A stretch of DNA of 64,000 bases from Brevundimonas fluminis (GTDB lineage Bacteria > Pseudomonadota > Alphaproteobacteria > Caulobacterales > Caulobacteraceae). Each line of letters begins with the position of its first letter. Position 1 is the stretch's first letter. Position numbers and translations under genes: made by a program. The notes under the pieces were generated by a model, which saw only the letters and a program-made list of their open reading frames with translations, searched no databases and was not told the origin of the DNA. Positions 39,482-48,196 of this stretch are shown in pieces. Where the stretch lies: NCBI RefSeq assembly GCF_003934285.1, contig NZ_RQWJ01000002.1, forward strand, positions 310,001-374,000, in the 5' to 3' direction.

Positions 39482-39810
39482 TCGACGACGGTGAAGCGGC
39501 GGGCCTCGAAGACCTTGAGCACGACCTCAAGGTCGCGCCCCCGCTTCAGCACCTGACCGCCTGAGCCGTAGACCGCCCACTGTCCCTGCCGTCGCTGCAA
39601 GGCCGGCCGCTTCTCGATGCGGTACAGCGGCGCGTCGCCCGAGCGGTGGAAGATGGCGAACTCCGCCGCGTCGTCGTGGCTGAGGACCGAATAGTCGCGC
39701 CATTGGCCCGCCGCGATGCCGCGTCCGTAGACCCGCAGGATGCGCTCCAGCTCGCGCCGGTCGAAAAAGACGGGGCCGCGCTGCGGTTCGGTCAGGGCCT
39801 CGAGGCTCAT
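39478..39810 (-). CDS. DUF2794 family protein
   Basis: A 110-residue protein that matches the alphaproteobacterial DUF2794 family: VFFDRRELERILRVYGRGIA near the start, then QWRDYSVLSHDDAAEFAIFH, LYRIEKRPALQRRQGQW and the end region LKRGRDLEVVLKVFEARRF. The function is unknown; there is no signal peptide or membrane segment. I chose the ATG at 39810, where the family similarity begins, rather than 39858. Its TAG stop shares a CTAG with the SDR gene. Confidence 0.85.
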   Translation of the reverse strand: MSLEALTEPQRGPVFFDRRELERILRVYGRGIAAGQWRDYSVLSHDDAAEFAIFHRSGDAPLYRIEKRPALQRRQGQWAVYGSGGQVLKRGRDLEVVLKVFEARRFTVVD

Positions 39811-39884
39811 GAGGGGAGAGTGGGGTCGATTCCGCCCCGGCGCCAGCCCTTCCCGCAAGTCACGAAATGGCCCCGTTTCGGACT

Positions 39885-40080
39885 TTGACGCGCCGCCTTG
39901 GCCGATGAATGTCGCCTCATCGGCTCGCCGGGGTTCGGAGTGAACCTGGATCCTGAACAGCCCCCCCAGCCCCCCGGTTCATTCCGTCCAGGGCTCCGGC
40001 GGGCCGATGCTTCCTCAAGCGAGACGTCCGCCCCGCCACCCCTCCCCCCCCTCCAGGCGGCGGCGGGCGTCTTCGTTTCG
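39885..40080 (+). ncRNA. Candidate structured, C-rich small RNA in an intergenic gap
   Basis: The 280-base gap between the DUF2794 gene and the DegP gene has no gene but much structure. A TTGACGC element (39885-39891) fits the Caulobacter -35 consensus; I see no good -10 element. Hairpin 1 is GCCGATGA/TCATCGGC (39901-39924). Hairpin 2 is CGGAGTGAACC/GGTTCATTCCG (39936-39986, one G-T pair) with a C-rich loop. A third hairpin, GACGTCCGCC/GGCGGGCGTC (40023-40071), has the loop CCTCCCCCCCCTCC and is followed by TTCGTTT, like a terminator. No conservation data are available to me. Confidence 0.4.
40023..40078 (+). terminator. Terminator-like hairpin with a C-rich loop
   Basis: GACGTCCGCC and GGCGGGCGTC pair over ten positions (one G-T), followed on the plus strand by TTCGTTT. 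On the minus strand it lies just after the stop of the DegP gene but has no T-run there, so it fits a plus-strand transcript better. Confidence 0.5.
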
Positions 40081-40090
40081 GGGCCTTTCC

Positions 40091-41398
40091 TCAGATCGTG
40101 ACCTGAAGCTCGTCGCCGCCTCGGCGGACCGTGAGTGCGCGCGCGCCGCCGACCTCGAACAGGGACGCCGCCGACAGATCGGCCGCGGGGGCGCCGTCCA
40201 CCGCAGTGATTACGTCGCCGGCCCTAAGCCCGCCGGCCGCCGCGGTCGAGCCGCTCTCGACCGACTCCACCAGCAGGCCGGGAACGTCGCCCGACGAGAG
40301 GGCTAGGGTCGCTCCGCGCGCCACCACCCGGTCGGCGCCCAGGACGACGGCGCTCGGCGCCGCCATGCGGACCTGCACCTGACCGGTCATCTCGACCCCG
40401 TCGCGCAGCCAGACGATCGCCAGGCGCGTGTCCGGCGCGGCGACGCCGACGGTGGCGAGGACCGAGCCGGCGTTGGCCACCGGCCTTGAATGGATGCGGG
40501 TCACCACGTCGCCGGCGCGCAGTCCCGCCTGCTCGGCCGGCGAGCCGGGGGCGACGTCCAGCACGACCGCGCCGCGGACGATGCCGAGGCCCAGCTCACG
40601 CGCCCGCTCCGCGGTGAGCGATCCCAGGACGGCGCCGATCTCGCCGCGGCGGACCTCGCCGAACTCGCGCAACTGACCCACCACGACCATCATGATCCGC
40701 GTCGGCACGGCGAAGGCGATGCCGTCATTGCCCCCGCCGCCGCCCGACAGGATGGAGGTGTTGATGCCGATCAGCCGGCCCCGGCTGTCCAGCAGCGGGC
40801 CGCCGGAATTTCCGCTGTTCACCGCCGCGTCGGTCTGGATGTAGTCCTCGACCGCATCGCCCAGGCCCGAGCGGTTCAGTCCGGAGATGACGCCCATGGT
40901 CACCGTCTGGTCCAGACCCAGCGGATAGCCGACGGCGAAGGCCACGTCGCCGGTGCGCAGGGTGTCGCTGTCGACGATTTCGACCTGCATCAGCCCGGGG
41001 GCGTCGATCTTGAGCACGGCGATGTCGGTGGCCTTGTCGGCGCCGATCAGGGTCGCGTCCAGCAGGCGGCCGTCCAGCATGTCGACGGTGAACTTCGTAC
41101 CGCTCTCGACCACGTGCTGATTGGTGACGAGGATGCCCTGACCGGCGTCGATGATGACGCCGGACCCGGTGCCGATGACCCGGGGTTCGCGCGCGCCGGA
41201 CGACGGGCCTTCGGACTGGCCCAGGGTGGTGACCTGGACCACGGCCGGCAGGGACTTCTCAAGGCCGGCGGCGAAGGTGAAGACGCCGCGCTCGGCGTCG
41301 TAGGGCGCGGCGGTCGTCTGGGCGAGGACCGCCGAAGCGGGCAGGGCGGCGCCCAGGGCCAGGGCCAGGCCGAGCGAGAGACGGACGGTGCGACGCAT
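40091..41398 (-). CDS. DegP/HtrA-family periplasmic serine protease
   Basis: A 435-residue protein with a signal peptide (MRRTVRLSLGLALALGAALP, cleavage near ASAVLAQ). The protease domain has the triad His95 (VTNQHVVES), Asp125 (ATDIAVLKI) and Ser198 (NSGNSGGPLLD). Two PDZ domains follow (about 255-335, ending before the second at 345-430). It should degrade or refold damaged envelope proteins. It is the last gene of an operon with a two-component system upstream (response regulator and kinase), which suggests that envelope stress controls it. Start 41398 lies 25 bases after the kinase gene; GTG at 41422 is also in frame. Confidence 0.92.
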   Translation of the reverse strand: MRRTVRLSLGLALALGAALPASAVLAQTTAAPYDAERGVFTFAAGLEKSLPAVVQVTTLGQSEGPSSGAREPRVIGTGSGVIIDAGQGILVTNQHVVESGTKFTVDMLDGRLLDATLIGADKATDIAVLKIDAPGLMQVEIVDSDTLRTGDVAFAVGYPLGLDQTVTMGVISGLNRSGLGDAVEDYIQTDAAVNSGNSGGPLLDSRGRLIGINTSILSGGGGGNDGIAFAVPTRIMMVVVGQLREFGEVRRGEIGAVLGSLTAERARELGLGIVRGAVVLDVAPGSPAEQAGLRAGDVVTRIHSRPVANAGSVLATVGVAAPDTRLAIVWLRDGVEMTGQVQVRMAAPSAVVLGADRVVARGATLALSSGDVPGLLVESVESGSTAAAGGLRAGDVITAVDGAPAADLSAASLFEVGGARALTVRRGGDELQVTI

Positions 41399-41423
41399 GC
41401 GGGATCCTCGATTTGGCGACACG

Positions 41424-42836
41424 CTAGCGCGAGAACGTGGCCGTGACGACCGTGCCCGGATCGGCCGGACCGACTTCCAGCGTGCCGCCGTGTCGCCGCA
41501 TCACCGCGCGGACGAAGGGCAGGCCCATGCCGTGGCTTTCGCCCGCCGCCGGGCTCTCCCCGCCGAAGCCGGGCCCCTGATCGGCCACGGTCAGCACGGC
41601 GCCGGCTGCCCCCGCTCTCGCCGTCAGCGTCACCATCCCGCCGTCGGGCGAGAATTTCACCGCATTGTCCGCCAGGTTGACCAGCGCCCGCTGGACCAGC
41701 GAGCGCACGCCGAGGATGGCGCAGGGCTCCACCTCGACCCGGACGGTCACGCCGCGGGTCTCCGCCAGCGGCTCGTAGAGCTCGGCCGTGGCGCGGACCA
41801 GCTGGGCGAGGTCGATCCGCTCGAAGGCCCAGGCCTGGCCGTCGCGCAGCATCAGGGTCTCCGCCATGGCTTGGCTGAGCCGGCCCAGGTCGGCGCGCGC
41901 CTCGCCCAGCAGACGACGTCGCTCCCCCGCGTCCGCCTCCTCCTCCAGCGCCTCGAGCCGTGCGGTCGCCCGGGCCAGAGGCGTCCGGAAGTCGTGGGCC
42001 AGCTGGTCCGAGGAGTCGCGCAGCCACGACATCAGCTCGTCGAGACGATCAAGCGTCCGGTTCACGTGGCGCGTCAGCTCGTCCAGCTCGGGCGCGACGC
42101 CTTCTTCCGGCGCGCGCCGGGACAGATCGCCGACCGCAGCCCCCTCCAGGGCGCCGCTCACGGCGTCCAGACCGACGGTCAGACGGCCCCGGGCGATCAC
42201 GGCGCCGGCGAGGGCGGTGATCAGGATCAGGCCCGCGGCGCCGGCCACGGTGATCACGGCCCAGATCCACGCGTCGCCCATCGGGGCGACCACCCGGCCG
42301 ACGCGGATGTCCAGCGCCCCGACCGACTTGGCCACGACCACCACGTCCACGGCGCGCCGGGGGCACAGTTCCCCCGGCGCCAGATGCACGGCCCAGACGT
42401 CGTCGCCCAAGCCCGGCAGGCGCGTCGCCGGCGCCGCCTCAAGCGCGGCCAGACCGGCCGGCTTGCCGACGGGCGCGCGGATCAGGCGGACGCCAGCGCC
42501 GCCCCGGCCGGTGCGGCAGGTCTCCTCGAGCGTCACCTCGTTCTGCGCGGCGGCCGGCCCGTCCTGGAAGGCGGCGAGCCAGGTCGAGAAATAGGCGGCG
42601 TCGGCCTCGGTCACCGAGCCCTCGGCCAGACCCGCGTCGCCGCCCAGCTTGGACGCCATGGCGGCGTAGTCGGCCAGGGCGGCCAGCGCCGCCTGCTTGC
42701 GCTGCTCGGCCCGGACGGCCAGCCCCGTGACGACCAGCGAGCCGGTCAGGGCCAGCGCCGCCAGCACCCCGACGGCCACCGACAGCTGCGCCAGGGTGCG
42801 CCGCCCCAGCCAGGCCCGGAAGCGCGCGCCGATCAC
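41424..42836 (-). CDS. Sensor histidine kinase
   Basis: A 470-residue inner-membrane kinase. Transmembrane helices lie at about 15-41 and 190-215 and enclose a periplasmic sensor domain of about 148 residues with two cysteines (Cys107, Cys158) that could form a disulfide. A HAMP-like linker follows, then the HisKA domain with His281 (DQLAHDFRTPLAR) and the ATPase domain with the N-box NLADNAVKFS (Asn391) and DQGPGFGG. The start is GTG at 42836, one base after the stop of the response regulator gene. It probably senses the cell envelope, given the DegP gene downstream. Confidence 0.92.
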   Translation of the reverse strand: MIGARFRAWLGRRTLAQLSVAVGVLAALALTGSLVVTGLAVRAEQRKQAALAALADYAAMASKLGGDAGLAEGSVTEADAAYFSTWLAAFQDGPAAAQNEVTLEETCRTGRGGAGVRLIRAPVGKPAGLAALEAAPATRLPGLGDDVWAVHLAPGELCPRRAVDVVVVAKSVGALDIRVGRVVAPMGDAWIWAVITVAGAAGLILITALAGAVIARGRLTVGLDAVSGALEGAAVGDLSRRAPEEGVAPELDELTRHVNRTLDRLDELMSWLRDSSDQLAHDFRTPLARATARLEALEEEADAGERRRLLGEARADLGRLSQAMAETLMLRDGQAWAFERIDLAQLVRATAELYEPLAETRGVTVRVEVEPCAILGVRSLVQRALVNLADNAVKFSPDGGMVTLTARAGAAGAVLTVADQGPGFGGESPAAGESHGMGLPFVRAVMRRHGGTLEVGPADPGTVVTATFSR

Positions 42837-42837
42837 C

Positions 42838-43632
42838 TCAGGAGTCCGGTCCGAGGTCGCGGAAGACGAGGCTCTGGCTGCGGGCCGAGACGATCAGGGG
42901 GTGCATTTCCTCGGGCAGCTCCGGGCACTGCTCCTTCAGCCGCTTGCGCAGGGCCGAGATGCGGGCGTCGATGATGTTGACGAAGTTGTCGGGCAGGAAG
43001 TTCCACTCCACCCAGCAGCGGTCCCACAGCATGGTCTTGGTCACCGGCTGGCCGCGTGCGCCCATCAGTTCCGAGACGATGGCGAACTCCAGCGGCGAAA
43101 GGTCGACGACGCGGTCGTGGCATTTGAGCGTGCGCGCGCCGGGGGAGAGCCGGAAGGGGCCGTTGACCAGTTCGGACGGCGCGGCCGGCACGGCGGCGCG
43201 GGCGGAGCGACGGAGCTGGGCGGCGATGCGGGCCAGCAGTTCCTCGTCGCCGACGGGCTTGGCCAGATAGTCGTCGGCGCCGGACAGCAGGCCGTCGACC
43301 TTCTGCCGCTCGCCGCCCAGCGCCGTCAGCATCAGGGCCGGGGCCTGGGCCGAGGGGCCGGAAGAGGCGCGCAGGCGCTTCAGCGTCTCCAGCCCGTCCA
43401 GCCCGGTGGTCAGCCGGTCGAGGATCAGGACGTCGTAGGCGTGCCCGGCCGCCGCGCCCAGAGCGTCCTCGCCGGCGTCGAACCGGTCGACCCGCGCGAA
43501 ACCCGCGCGCCGCAGCCGCGCCTCCACGTGCTCGGCCAGCGCGGGATCGTCCTCCAGCAGCAGGGCCGAGCGCCCCGCGAACACCGGCCCCAGCAGGGCG
43601 AAGGCGTCGTCCTCGATCGCGGCGTCGGTCAT
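42838..43632 (-). CDS. OmpR-family response regulator
   Basis: A 264-residue protein. The receiver domain (about 20-140) has the acidic pair LLLEDDPALAE, the phospho-acceptor Asp72 or Asp73 in VLILDRLTTGLDG, and the Lys of YLAKPVG. The C-terminal winged helix covers about 155-255 (LSPLEFAIVSELMGARGQPV, NFVNIIDARISALRKRLKE). It starts with two possible codons, GTG 43635 and ATG 43632; I give the latter. A 7-bp inverted repeat (43632-43660) overlaps the start and may be its operator. It is the first gene of the RR-kinase-DegP operon. Confidence 0.92.
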   Translation of the reverse strand: MTDAAIEDDAFALLGPVFAGRSALLLEDDPALAEHVEARLRRAGFARVDRFDAGEDALGAAAGHAYDVLILDRLTTGLDGLETLKRLRASSGPSAQAPALMLTALGGERQKVDGLLSGADDYLAKPVGDEELLARIAAQLRRSARAAVPAAPSELVNGPFRLSPGARTLKCHDRVVDLSPLEFAIVSELMGARGQPVTKTMLWDRCWVEWNFLPDNFVNIIDARISALRKRLKEQCPELPEEMHPLIVSARSQSLVFRDLGPDS

Positions 43633-43660
43633 CACGGCACTCCCCTGAACTCCGCCGTGA
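43632..43660. promoter_or_regulatory. Inverted repeat over the response-regulator start
   Basis: TCACGGC (43632-43638) and GCCGTGA (43654-43660) are exact inverse complements with a 15-base spacer. On the minus strand the spacer contains the GGGGAG ribosome-binding site. It could be an operator for autoregulation or an mRNA hairpin that hides the start. Confidence 0.4.
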
Positions 43661-43705
43661 CGATGGCGCGGGACGGTCAGGCGGGCAAGCAGACGGTTTC
43701 TGACG

Positions 43706-44896
43706 TCAGAACGCGCTTTCGCCCGTGATGGCGCGGCCGAGGATCAGGGCGTGGACGTCGTGGGCGCCCTCGTAGGTGTTGACGGTTTCCAGGTTCATGG
43801 CGTGGCGCATGACGTGCATCTCGCCGGTGATTCCGGCGCCGCCGTGCATGTCGCGGGCCTCGCGCGCGATCGCCAGCGCCTTGCCGCAGTTGTTGCGCTT
43901 CATCATCGAGATGGCCTCGGGGCACCAGTCGCCATTGTCGAGGCGACGGCCCAGAGCGAGGGCGCCTTCGAAGCCCAGGAAGATCTCGGTCTGCATGTCG
44001 GCCAGCTTCTTCTGCACCAGCTGGCGCGCGCTGAGCGGACGGCCGAACAGGGTGCGCTGGGCCACGTAGTCGCGCGTGGCGTGGAAGCAGAACTCGGCCG
44101 CGCCCATGGCCCCCCAGGAGATGCCGTAGCGCGCCTTGTTCAGGCAGGAGAAGGGTCCCCGCAGGCCTTTGATCCCCGGCAGAAGGTTGTCCTCGGGCAC
44201 CAGCACGTCGTTCAGGCCGATGTCGCCCGTCACCGAGGCGCGGAGCGACAGCTTGTCGCCGATCTTGTCGGTGGTGAAGCCGTCCATGCCGCGTTCGACG
44301 ACGAAGCCGCGGATCTCGCCGTCCAGCCTGGCCCAGACCACGGCCAGGTCGGCGATGGGGGAGTTGGTGATCCAGTATTTGGCGCCGTTCAGGCGATAGC
44401 CGCCCGCGACCTTCTCCGCCTTCGTCTTCATCGAGGCGGGGTCGGAGCCGCCGTCGGCCTCGGTCAGGCCGAAGCAGCCGACCAGCTCGCCGGCCGCCAT
44501 GCGCGGCAGCCAGCGCATGCGCTGCTCCTCGGAGCCGAAGGCGTAGATCGGGTACATGGCCAGGGAGCTCTGAACCGACATGGCCGAGCGATAGCCGCTG
44601 TCGACCGCCTCGATCTCGCGCGCGATCAGGCCGTAGGCGACGTGGCTGGCGCCCGCCCCGCCGTACTGCTCGGGCAGGGTGGCGCCGAGGAAGCCCATCT
44701 CGCCCAGCTCGGTCATGATGGCGCGGTCGAAGGTTTCGTCGCGGAAGGCGGCGACGATGCGGGGCAACAGCCTTTCGCGAGCGTAGGAGCGCGCCGCCTC
44801 CTGGATCATGCGCTCGTCGTCGGTCAGCCGGCCGTCGAGGTCCAGCGGGTCGTCCCAGCGGAAGGATTTGCCCGAGTTCGCGGCGCCGTCGGCCAT
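43706..44896 (-). CDS. gcdH: Glutaryl-CoA dehydrogenase (acyl-CoA dehydrogenase family)
   Basis: A 396-residue flavoprotein of the acyl-CoA dehydrogenase family. The pattern is that of Gcd[22 protein letters not shown] (with the Arg that binds the substrate carboxylate), [19 protein letters not shown] for [21 protein letters not shown], and the catalytic base Glu376 in [21 protein letters not shown]. It oxidises and decarboxylates glutaryl-CoA to crotonyl-CoA in lysine and tryptophan breakdown. A CoA-transferase gene that may supply glutaryl-CoA lies nearby on the other strand. Confidence 0.93.
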   Translation of the reverse strand: MADGAANSGKSFRWDDPLDLDGRLTDDERMIQEAARSYARERLLPRIVAAFRDETFDRAIMTELGEMGFLGATLPEQYGGAGASHVAYGLIAREIEAVDSGYRSAMSVQSSLAMYPIYAFGSEEQRMRWLPRMAAGELVGCFGLTEADGGSDPASMKTKAEKVAGGYRLNGAKYWITNSPIADLAVVWARLDGEIRGFVVERGMDGFTTDKIGDKLSLRASVTGDIGLNDVLVPEDNLLPGIKGLRGPFSCLNKARYGISWGAMGAAEFCFHATRDYVAQRTLFGRPLSARQLVQKKLADMQTEIFLGFEGALALGRRLDNGDWCPEAISMMKRNNCGKALAIAREARDMHGGAGITGEMHVMRHAMNLETVNTYEGAHDVHALILGRAITGESAF

Positions 44897-45034
44897 GGTC
44901 GTCTTTCCCTGCTGCCCGGGGCTTCCGGCGACCGTGCGCGAGCGTGACGATCAGAGCCCCTTAATCTGGCGCGCGGTTTAGGCCAGAATGGGCGCTCGGG
45001 ACAGGGGGCGCGCCCCCGCAAGACACTCAGGGTC

Positions 45035-45301
45035 ATGAGCCGCACGCTGAAACGCCTGTTCGTCGACCATCCGCGCGAGGTCGAGGAGACCTATTTCGAG
45101 CACATGGCCGCGTCGTCGCGATTCGGCCTCAAACTGCTTCGGCTGGCCGGTTGTGCCTTTTGCCACGCCCTGGTGCCGGGCGTGTTCAGGACGACCGTGT
45201 CGGATGAGATCAAGGCCACGGCGCGGACGATGACTCACCGGGCCGACGAGGCGCGCGAGTGCCGCATGCGCGACGCGGGAGTCTGGGACCCGGGTTTGTA
45301 A
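45035..45301 (+). CDS. DUF6356 family small protein
   Basis: An 88-residue protein that resembles the DUF6356 family found in alphaproteobacteria: LFVDHPREVEETYFEHMAAS at the N-terminus, then FGLKLLRLAGCAFCHALVPGVF, which looks like a short membrane-associated helix with a CxxC motif (CAFC), and a charged helical tail. The function is unknown. It lies 28 bases upstream of the CoA-transferase gene and may share its transcript, and it diverges from gcdH. Confidence 0.75.
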   Translation: MSRTLKRLFVDHPREVEETYFEHMAASSRFGLKLLRLAGCAFCHALVPGVFRTTVSDEIKATARTMTHRADEARECRMRDAGVWDPGL

Positions 45302-45329
45302 GGGCCGAAGCCGGGAGCTAAGCAGGGCC

Positions 45330-46535
45330 ATGACCCATGGCCCTCTTCACGGCGTCCGCGTGCTCGACCTGTCCCGCGTGCTGGCCGGGCCGTGGGCGAC
45401 GCAGACGCTGGCGGACCTGGGCGCCGAGGTGATCAAGATCGAGCGGCCGGGCGCGGGCGACGACACGCGCCTGTGGGGGCCGCCGTTCACGACGAGGACG
45501 GACGGGACGCGCGGGGACGCCGCCTATTTCCTGTGCGCCAATCGCGGGAAGAAATCGGTCGAGCTGGACATCGCCAGCCCCGAGGGCGCCGAGGCCGTGC
45601 GGAAACTGGCCGCGACCTGCGACGTGGTGGTGGAGAATTTCAAGACCGGCGGGTTGGCGAAGTACGGGCTGGACTGGCCGTCGCTGGAAAACGTCAATCC
45701 GCGGCTGGTCTATTGCTCCATCACCGGCTTCGGCCAGGACGGGCCGGATGCGCACCGGGCGGGCTACGACTACATGATCCAGGCCATGGGCGGGCTGATG
45801 TCGATCACCGGCCAGCCCGACGGGGCGCCGGGGGCCGAGCCGCTGAAGGTCGGCGTCGCCGTGGTCGATCTGTTCACCGGCCTGTACGCGTCCAACGCCA
45901 TCCTCGCGGCCCTGATGCACGCGCGGGCGACGGGCGAGGGGCAGCACGTCGACGTGGCCCTGTTCGACGTGCAGGCGGCCATGCTGGCCAACCAGGCGAC
46001 CAATTTCTTCGTCTCGGGCAAGGCCCCGACGCGCATGGGCAACGCCCATCCGAACCTGGCCCCCTATCAGCCCTTTCCGTGCACGGACGGAATGGTCGTG
46101 ATCGCGGTCGGCAACGACGGGCAATTTCGGGCGCTGTGCACGGCGCTGGGCGCGCCGGGCATGGGATCGGATCCGCGTTTCACGACCAATGCGGTGCGCA
46201 TCGAGAACCGGGCGACCCTGACCGCCGAGCTGTCGGCCCTGACCGCCGGTCACGACATGAAGGCCCTGATGGCCCTGCTGGAGGCCGCCGGCGTGCCGTG
46301 CGGGCCGGTGAACACGGTGGATCAGGTCTTCGCCGAACCGCAGGCCCTGCACCGCGGGCTGGAGGTCGAGCAGACGCGCGCGGACCTGTCGGCGCCGGTG
46401 CGCACCGTGGCCAGCCCCATCCGCCTGTCGAAGACCCCCGTCCGCTACGACCGCCCGCCGCCCGCGCTGGGCGCGGACACGGAAGAGGTGCTGGGGGAGG
46501 TCAGCTCCGCCACGGCAACTGCAGGAGCCACGTAA
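45330..46535 (+). CDS. CaiB/BaiF family (class III) CoA-transferase
   Basis: A 401-residue family III CoA-transferase. It shows LDLSRVLAGPWATQTLADLGAEVIK at the N-terminus, CSITGFGQDG, and the catalytic Asp in AGYDYMIQAMGGLMS. Such enzymes move CoA from one acid to another, here likely between a dicarboxylate donor and glutarate, because the gene lies beside gcdH and mammalian SUGCT is a related glutarate CoA-transferase. The substrate is inference. Its 3' end overlaps the convergent DUF2007 gene by 35 bases. Confidence 0.87.
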   Translation: MTHGPLHGVRVLDLSRVLAGPWATQTLADLGAEVIKIERPGAGDDTRLWGPPFTTRTDGTRGDAAYFLCANRGKKSVELDIASPEGAEAVRKLAATCDVVVENFKTGGLAKYGLDWPSLENVNPRLVYCSITGFGQDGPDAHRAGYDYMIQAMGGLMSITGQPDGAPGAEPLKVGVAVVDLFTGLYASNAILAALMHARATGEGQHVDVALFDVQAAMLANQATNFFVSGKAPTRMGNAHPNLAPYQPFPCTDGMVVIAVGNDGQFRALCTALGAPGMGSDPRFTTNAVRIENRATLTAELSALTAGHDMKALMALLEAAGVPCGPVNTVDQVFAEPQALHRGLEVEQTRADLSAPVRTVASPIRLSKTPVRYDRPPPALGADTEEVLGEVSSATATAGAT

Positions 46536-46923
46536 GCGCCAGCGCCGCGACCAGCACGAAGCCGATCCAGTGCACCGGCTTCATCCGGCGCGGCAGGCTG
46601 GTTCCGGAGAAGCCGCCGACGGCCCACGTCGCGAGGGCCAGCACGCCGCCGGCGGCATGGGAGGGAACGTCGCGCGGCGAGAGATCGTCGCCTTCGTCCA
46701 TGGCGAACTCCCCGGACCGGGCGCGCGCCAGCAGCGCCAGCGCTTCGGCGCGCTGAGCTTCCGGGGCCATCACGCGCACGCCCAGCGCCCGCTGCAGGAT
46801 GGGATCGATCGAGGCGTGACCCCGACCTTCCAATTCGGCCTCGATGCCATGGGCGCGCAGGAACGCCAGCGCGAGGTCGCCCTCGACGAGGTCCTGAAAG
46901 CGGGCGATCTCGATCAGCGCCAT
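46501..46923 (-). CDS. DUF2007 domain protein with C-terminal membrane helix
   Basis: A 140-residue protein. The first about 70 residues form a DUF2007-type domain (ALIEIARFQDLVEGDLALAFLRAHGIEAELE and LGVRVMAPEAQRAEALALLARAR), thought to be a small ferredoxin-like signal or binding module. One hydrophobic helix is at the end (about 118-136, HWIGFVLVAALALTWLL). It lies 14 bases after sucB on the same strand, so it is probably the last gene of the 2-oxoglutarate dehydrogenase cluster. Whether it serves that complex is unknown. Confidence 0.78.
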   Translation of the reverse strand: MALIEIARFQDLVEGDLALAFLRAHGIEAELEGRGHASIDPILQRALGVRVMAPEAQRAEALALLARARSGEFAMDEGDDLSPRDVPSHAAGGVLALATWAVGGFSGTSLPRRMKPVHWIGFVLVAALALTWLLQLPWRS

Positions 46924-46937
46924 CGCCCGGTCTCAGA

Positions 46938-48164
46938 TCACAGATCCAGCAGGAACCGCTGCGGGTCTTCGAGGTGCTCCTTGATCCGCACGAGGAAGGT
47001 CACGGCTTCCTTGCCGTCGACGAGGCGGTGGTCGTAGCTGAGGGCGAGGTACATCATCGGGCGGATGACCACCTGACCGTTCACAGCCACAGGCCGCTGG
47101 ACGATGTTGTGCATGCCCAGGATGCCGGACTGCGGCATGTTCAGGATCGGCGTCGACATCAGCGAGCCGTAGATGCCGCCGTTGGTGATGGTGAAGGTGC
47201 CGCCCTGCAGCTGGTCCAGCGTCAGGTCGCCGTCGCGGGCGGCCTTGCCCAGGTCGGCGATGCCCTTTTCGATGCCCGCCAGCGACAGCTGGTCGGCGTC
47301 GCGCAGCACCGGCACGACCAGCCCCTTGTCGGTGCCGACCGCCACGCCGATGGCGTAGTGGTTCTTGTAGATGACGTCGGTGCCGTCGATCTCGGCGTTG
47401 ACGGCCGGAATCTCCTTCAGCGCCTCGACCACGGCCTTCACGAAGAAGGACATGAAGCCCAGCTTGATGCCGTGGCGCTTCTCGAACGCGTCCTTGTACT
47501 TCGTGCGGATGTCCATGACCGCCGTCATGTCCACCTCGTTGAAGGTGGTCAGCTGGGCGGCCGTGTTCTGGGATTCCTTAAGGCGGCGCGCGATGGTCTG
47601 GCGCAGGCGGGTCATCTTGACCCGCTCCTCGCGCGGGCCGAGGTCGCGCGGCGCGGCCGCGGCGGCCGGAGCAGGGGCGGGCGCGGCGGCCTTGGGCGCG
47701 GAGGCGGCGGCCACGGCGTCGGCCTTGGTCACGTTGCCCTTGGGCCCGGTCGGCGTGATGGACTTCGGATCGACGCCGGTCTCCGAAACGACGCGCTGGA
47801 CCGCCGGAGACAGATGGGGATCATCGTCCGACCGGATCTGGGCCGAGCCGACGTTGGCCGGGGCGGCGGCGGGCGCGGGTTCGGCCTTCGCCCCGGTCTT
47901 CGGCGCCTCGACGGGCTTCGCGGCGGCGGCCCCCTCGGTCACGACGCCCAGCACCGTGCCCGGCACGACGGTCGCGCCCGCCTCGGCCCTGATCTCGGAC
48001 AGGACGCCGTCGGCGGGGGCCACGACCTCCAGAGAGACCTTGTCGGTCTCCAGCTCGACCAGGATTTCGTCCTTGGTCACCGCCTCGCCCGCGGACTTCG
48101 TCCACTTGGCGATGGTGGCCTCGGTGACGCTTTCACCGAGGGCGGGGGTCAGGATGTCGGCCAT
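46938..48164 (-). CDS. sucB: Dihydrolipoyllysine succinyltransferase, E2 of 2-oxoglutarate dehydrogenase
   Basis: A 408-residue E2. The N-terminal lipoyl domain carries Lys42 ([14 protein letters not shown]). A peripheral-subunit-binding domain (about 113-150, [19 protein letters not shown]) is flanked by Ala/Pro-rich linkers. The catalytic domain ends with His379 and Asp383 ([18 protein letters not shown]). It transfers the succinyl group to CoA in the TCA cycle. It lies 32 bases downstream of sucA. The E3 gene (lpd) is not in this window. Confidence 0.96.
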   Translation of the reverse strand: MADILTPALGESVTEATIAKWTKSAGEAVTKDEILVELETDKVSLEVVAPADGVLSEIRAEAGATVVPGTVLGVVTEGAAAAKPVEAPKTGAKAEPAPAAAPANVGSAQIRSDDDPHLSPAVQRVVSETGVDPKSITPTGPKGNVTKADAVAAASAPKAAAPAPAPAAAAAPRDLGPREERVKMTRLRQTIARRLKESQNTAAQLTTFNEVDMTAVMDIRTKYKDAFEKRHGIKLGFMSFFVKAVVEALKEIPAVNAEIDGTDVIYKNHYAIGVAVGTDKGLVVPVLRDADQLSLAGIEKGIADLGKAARDGDLTLDQLQGGTFTITNGGIYGSLMSTPILNMPQSGILGMHNIVQRPVAVNGQVVIRPMMYLALSYDHRLVDGKEAVTFLVRIKEHLEDPQRFLLDL

Positions 48165-48196
48165 GATCGGGTCTTTCGGGGAGGTGTCTGTTCAGC

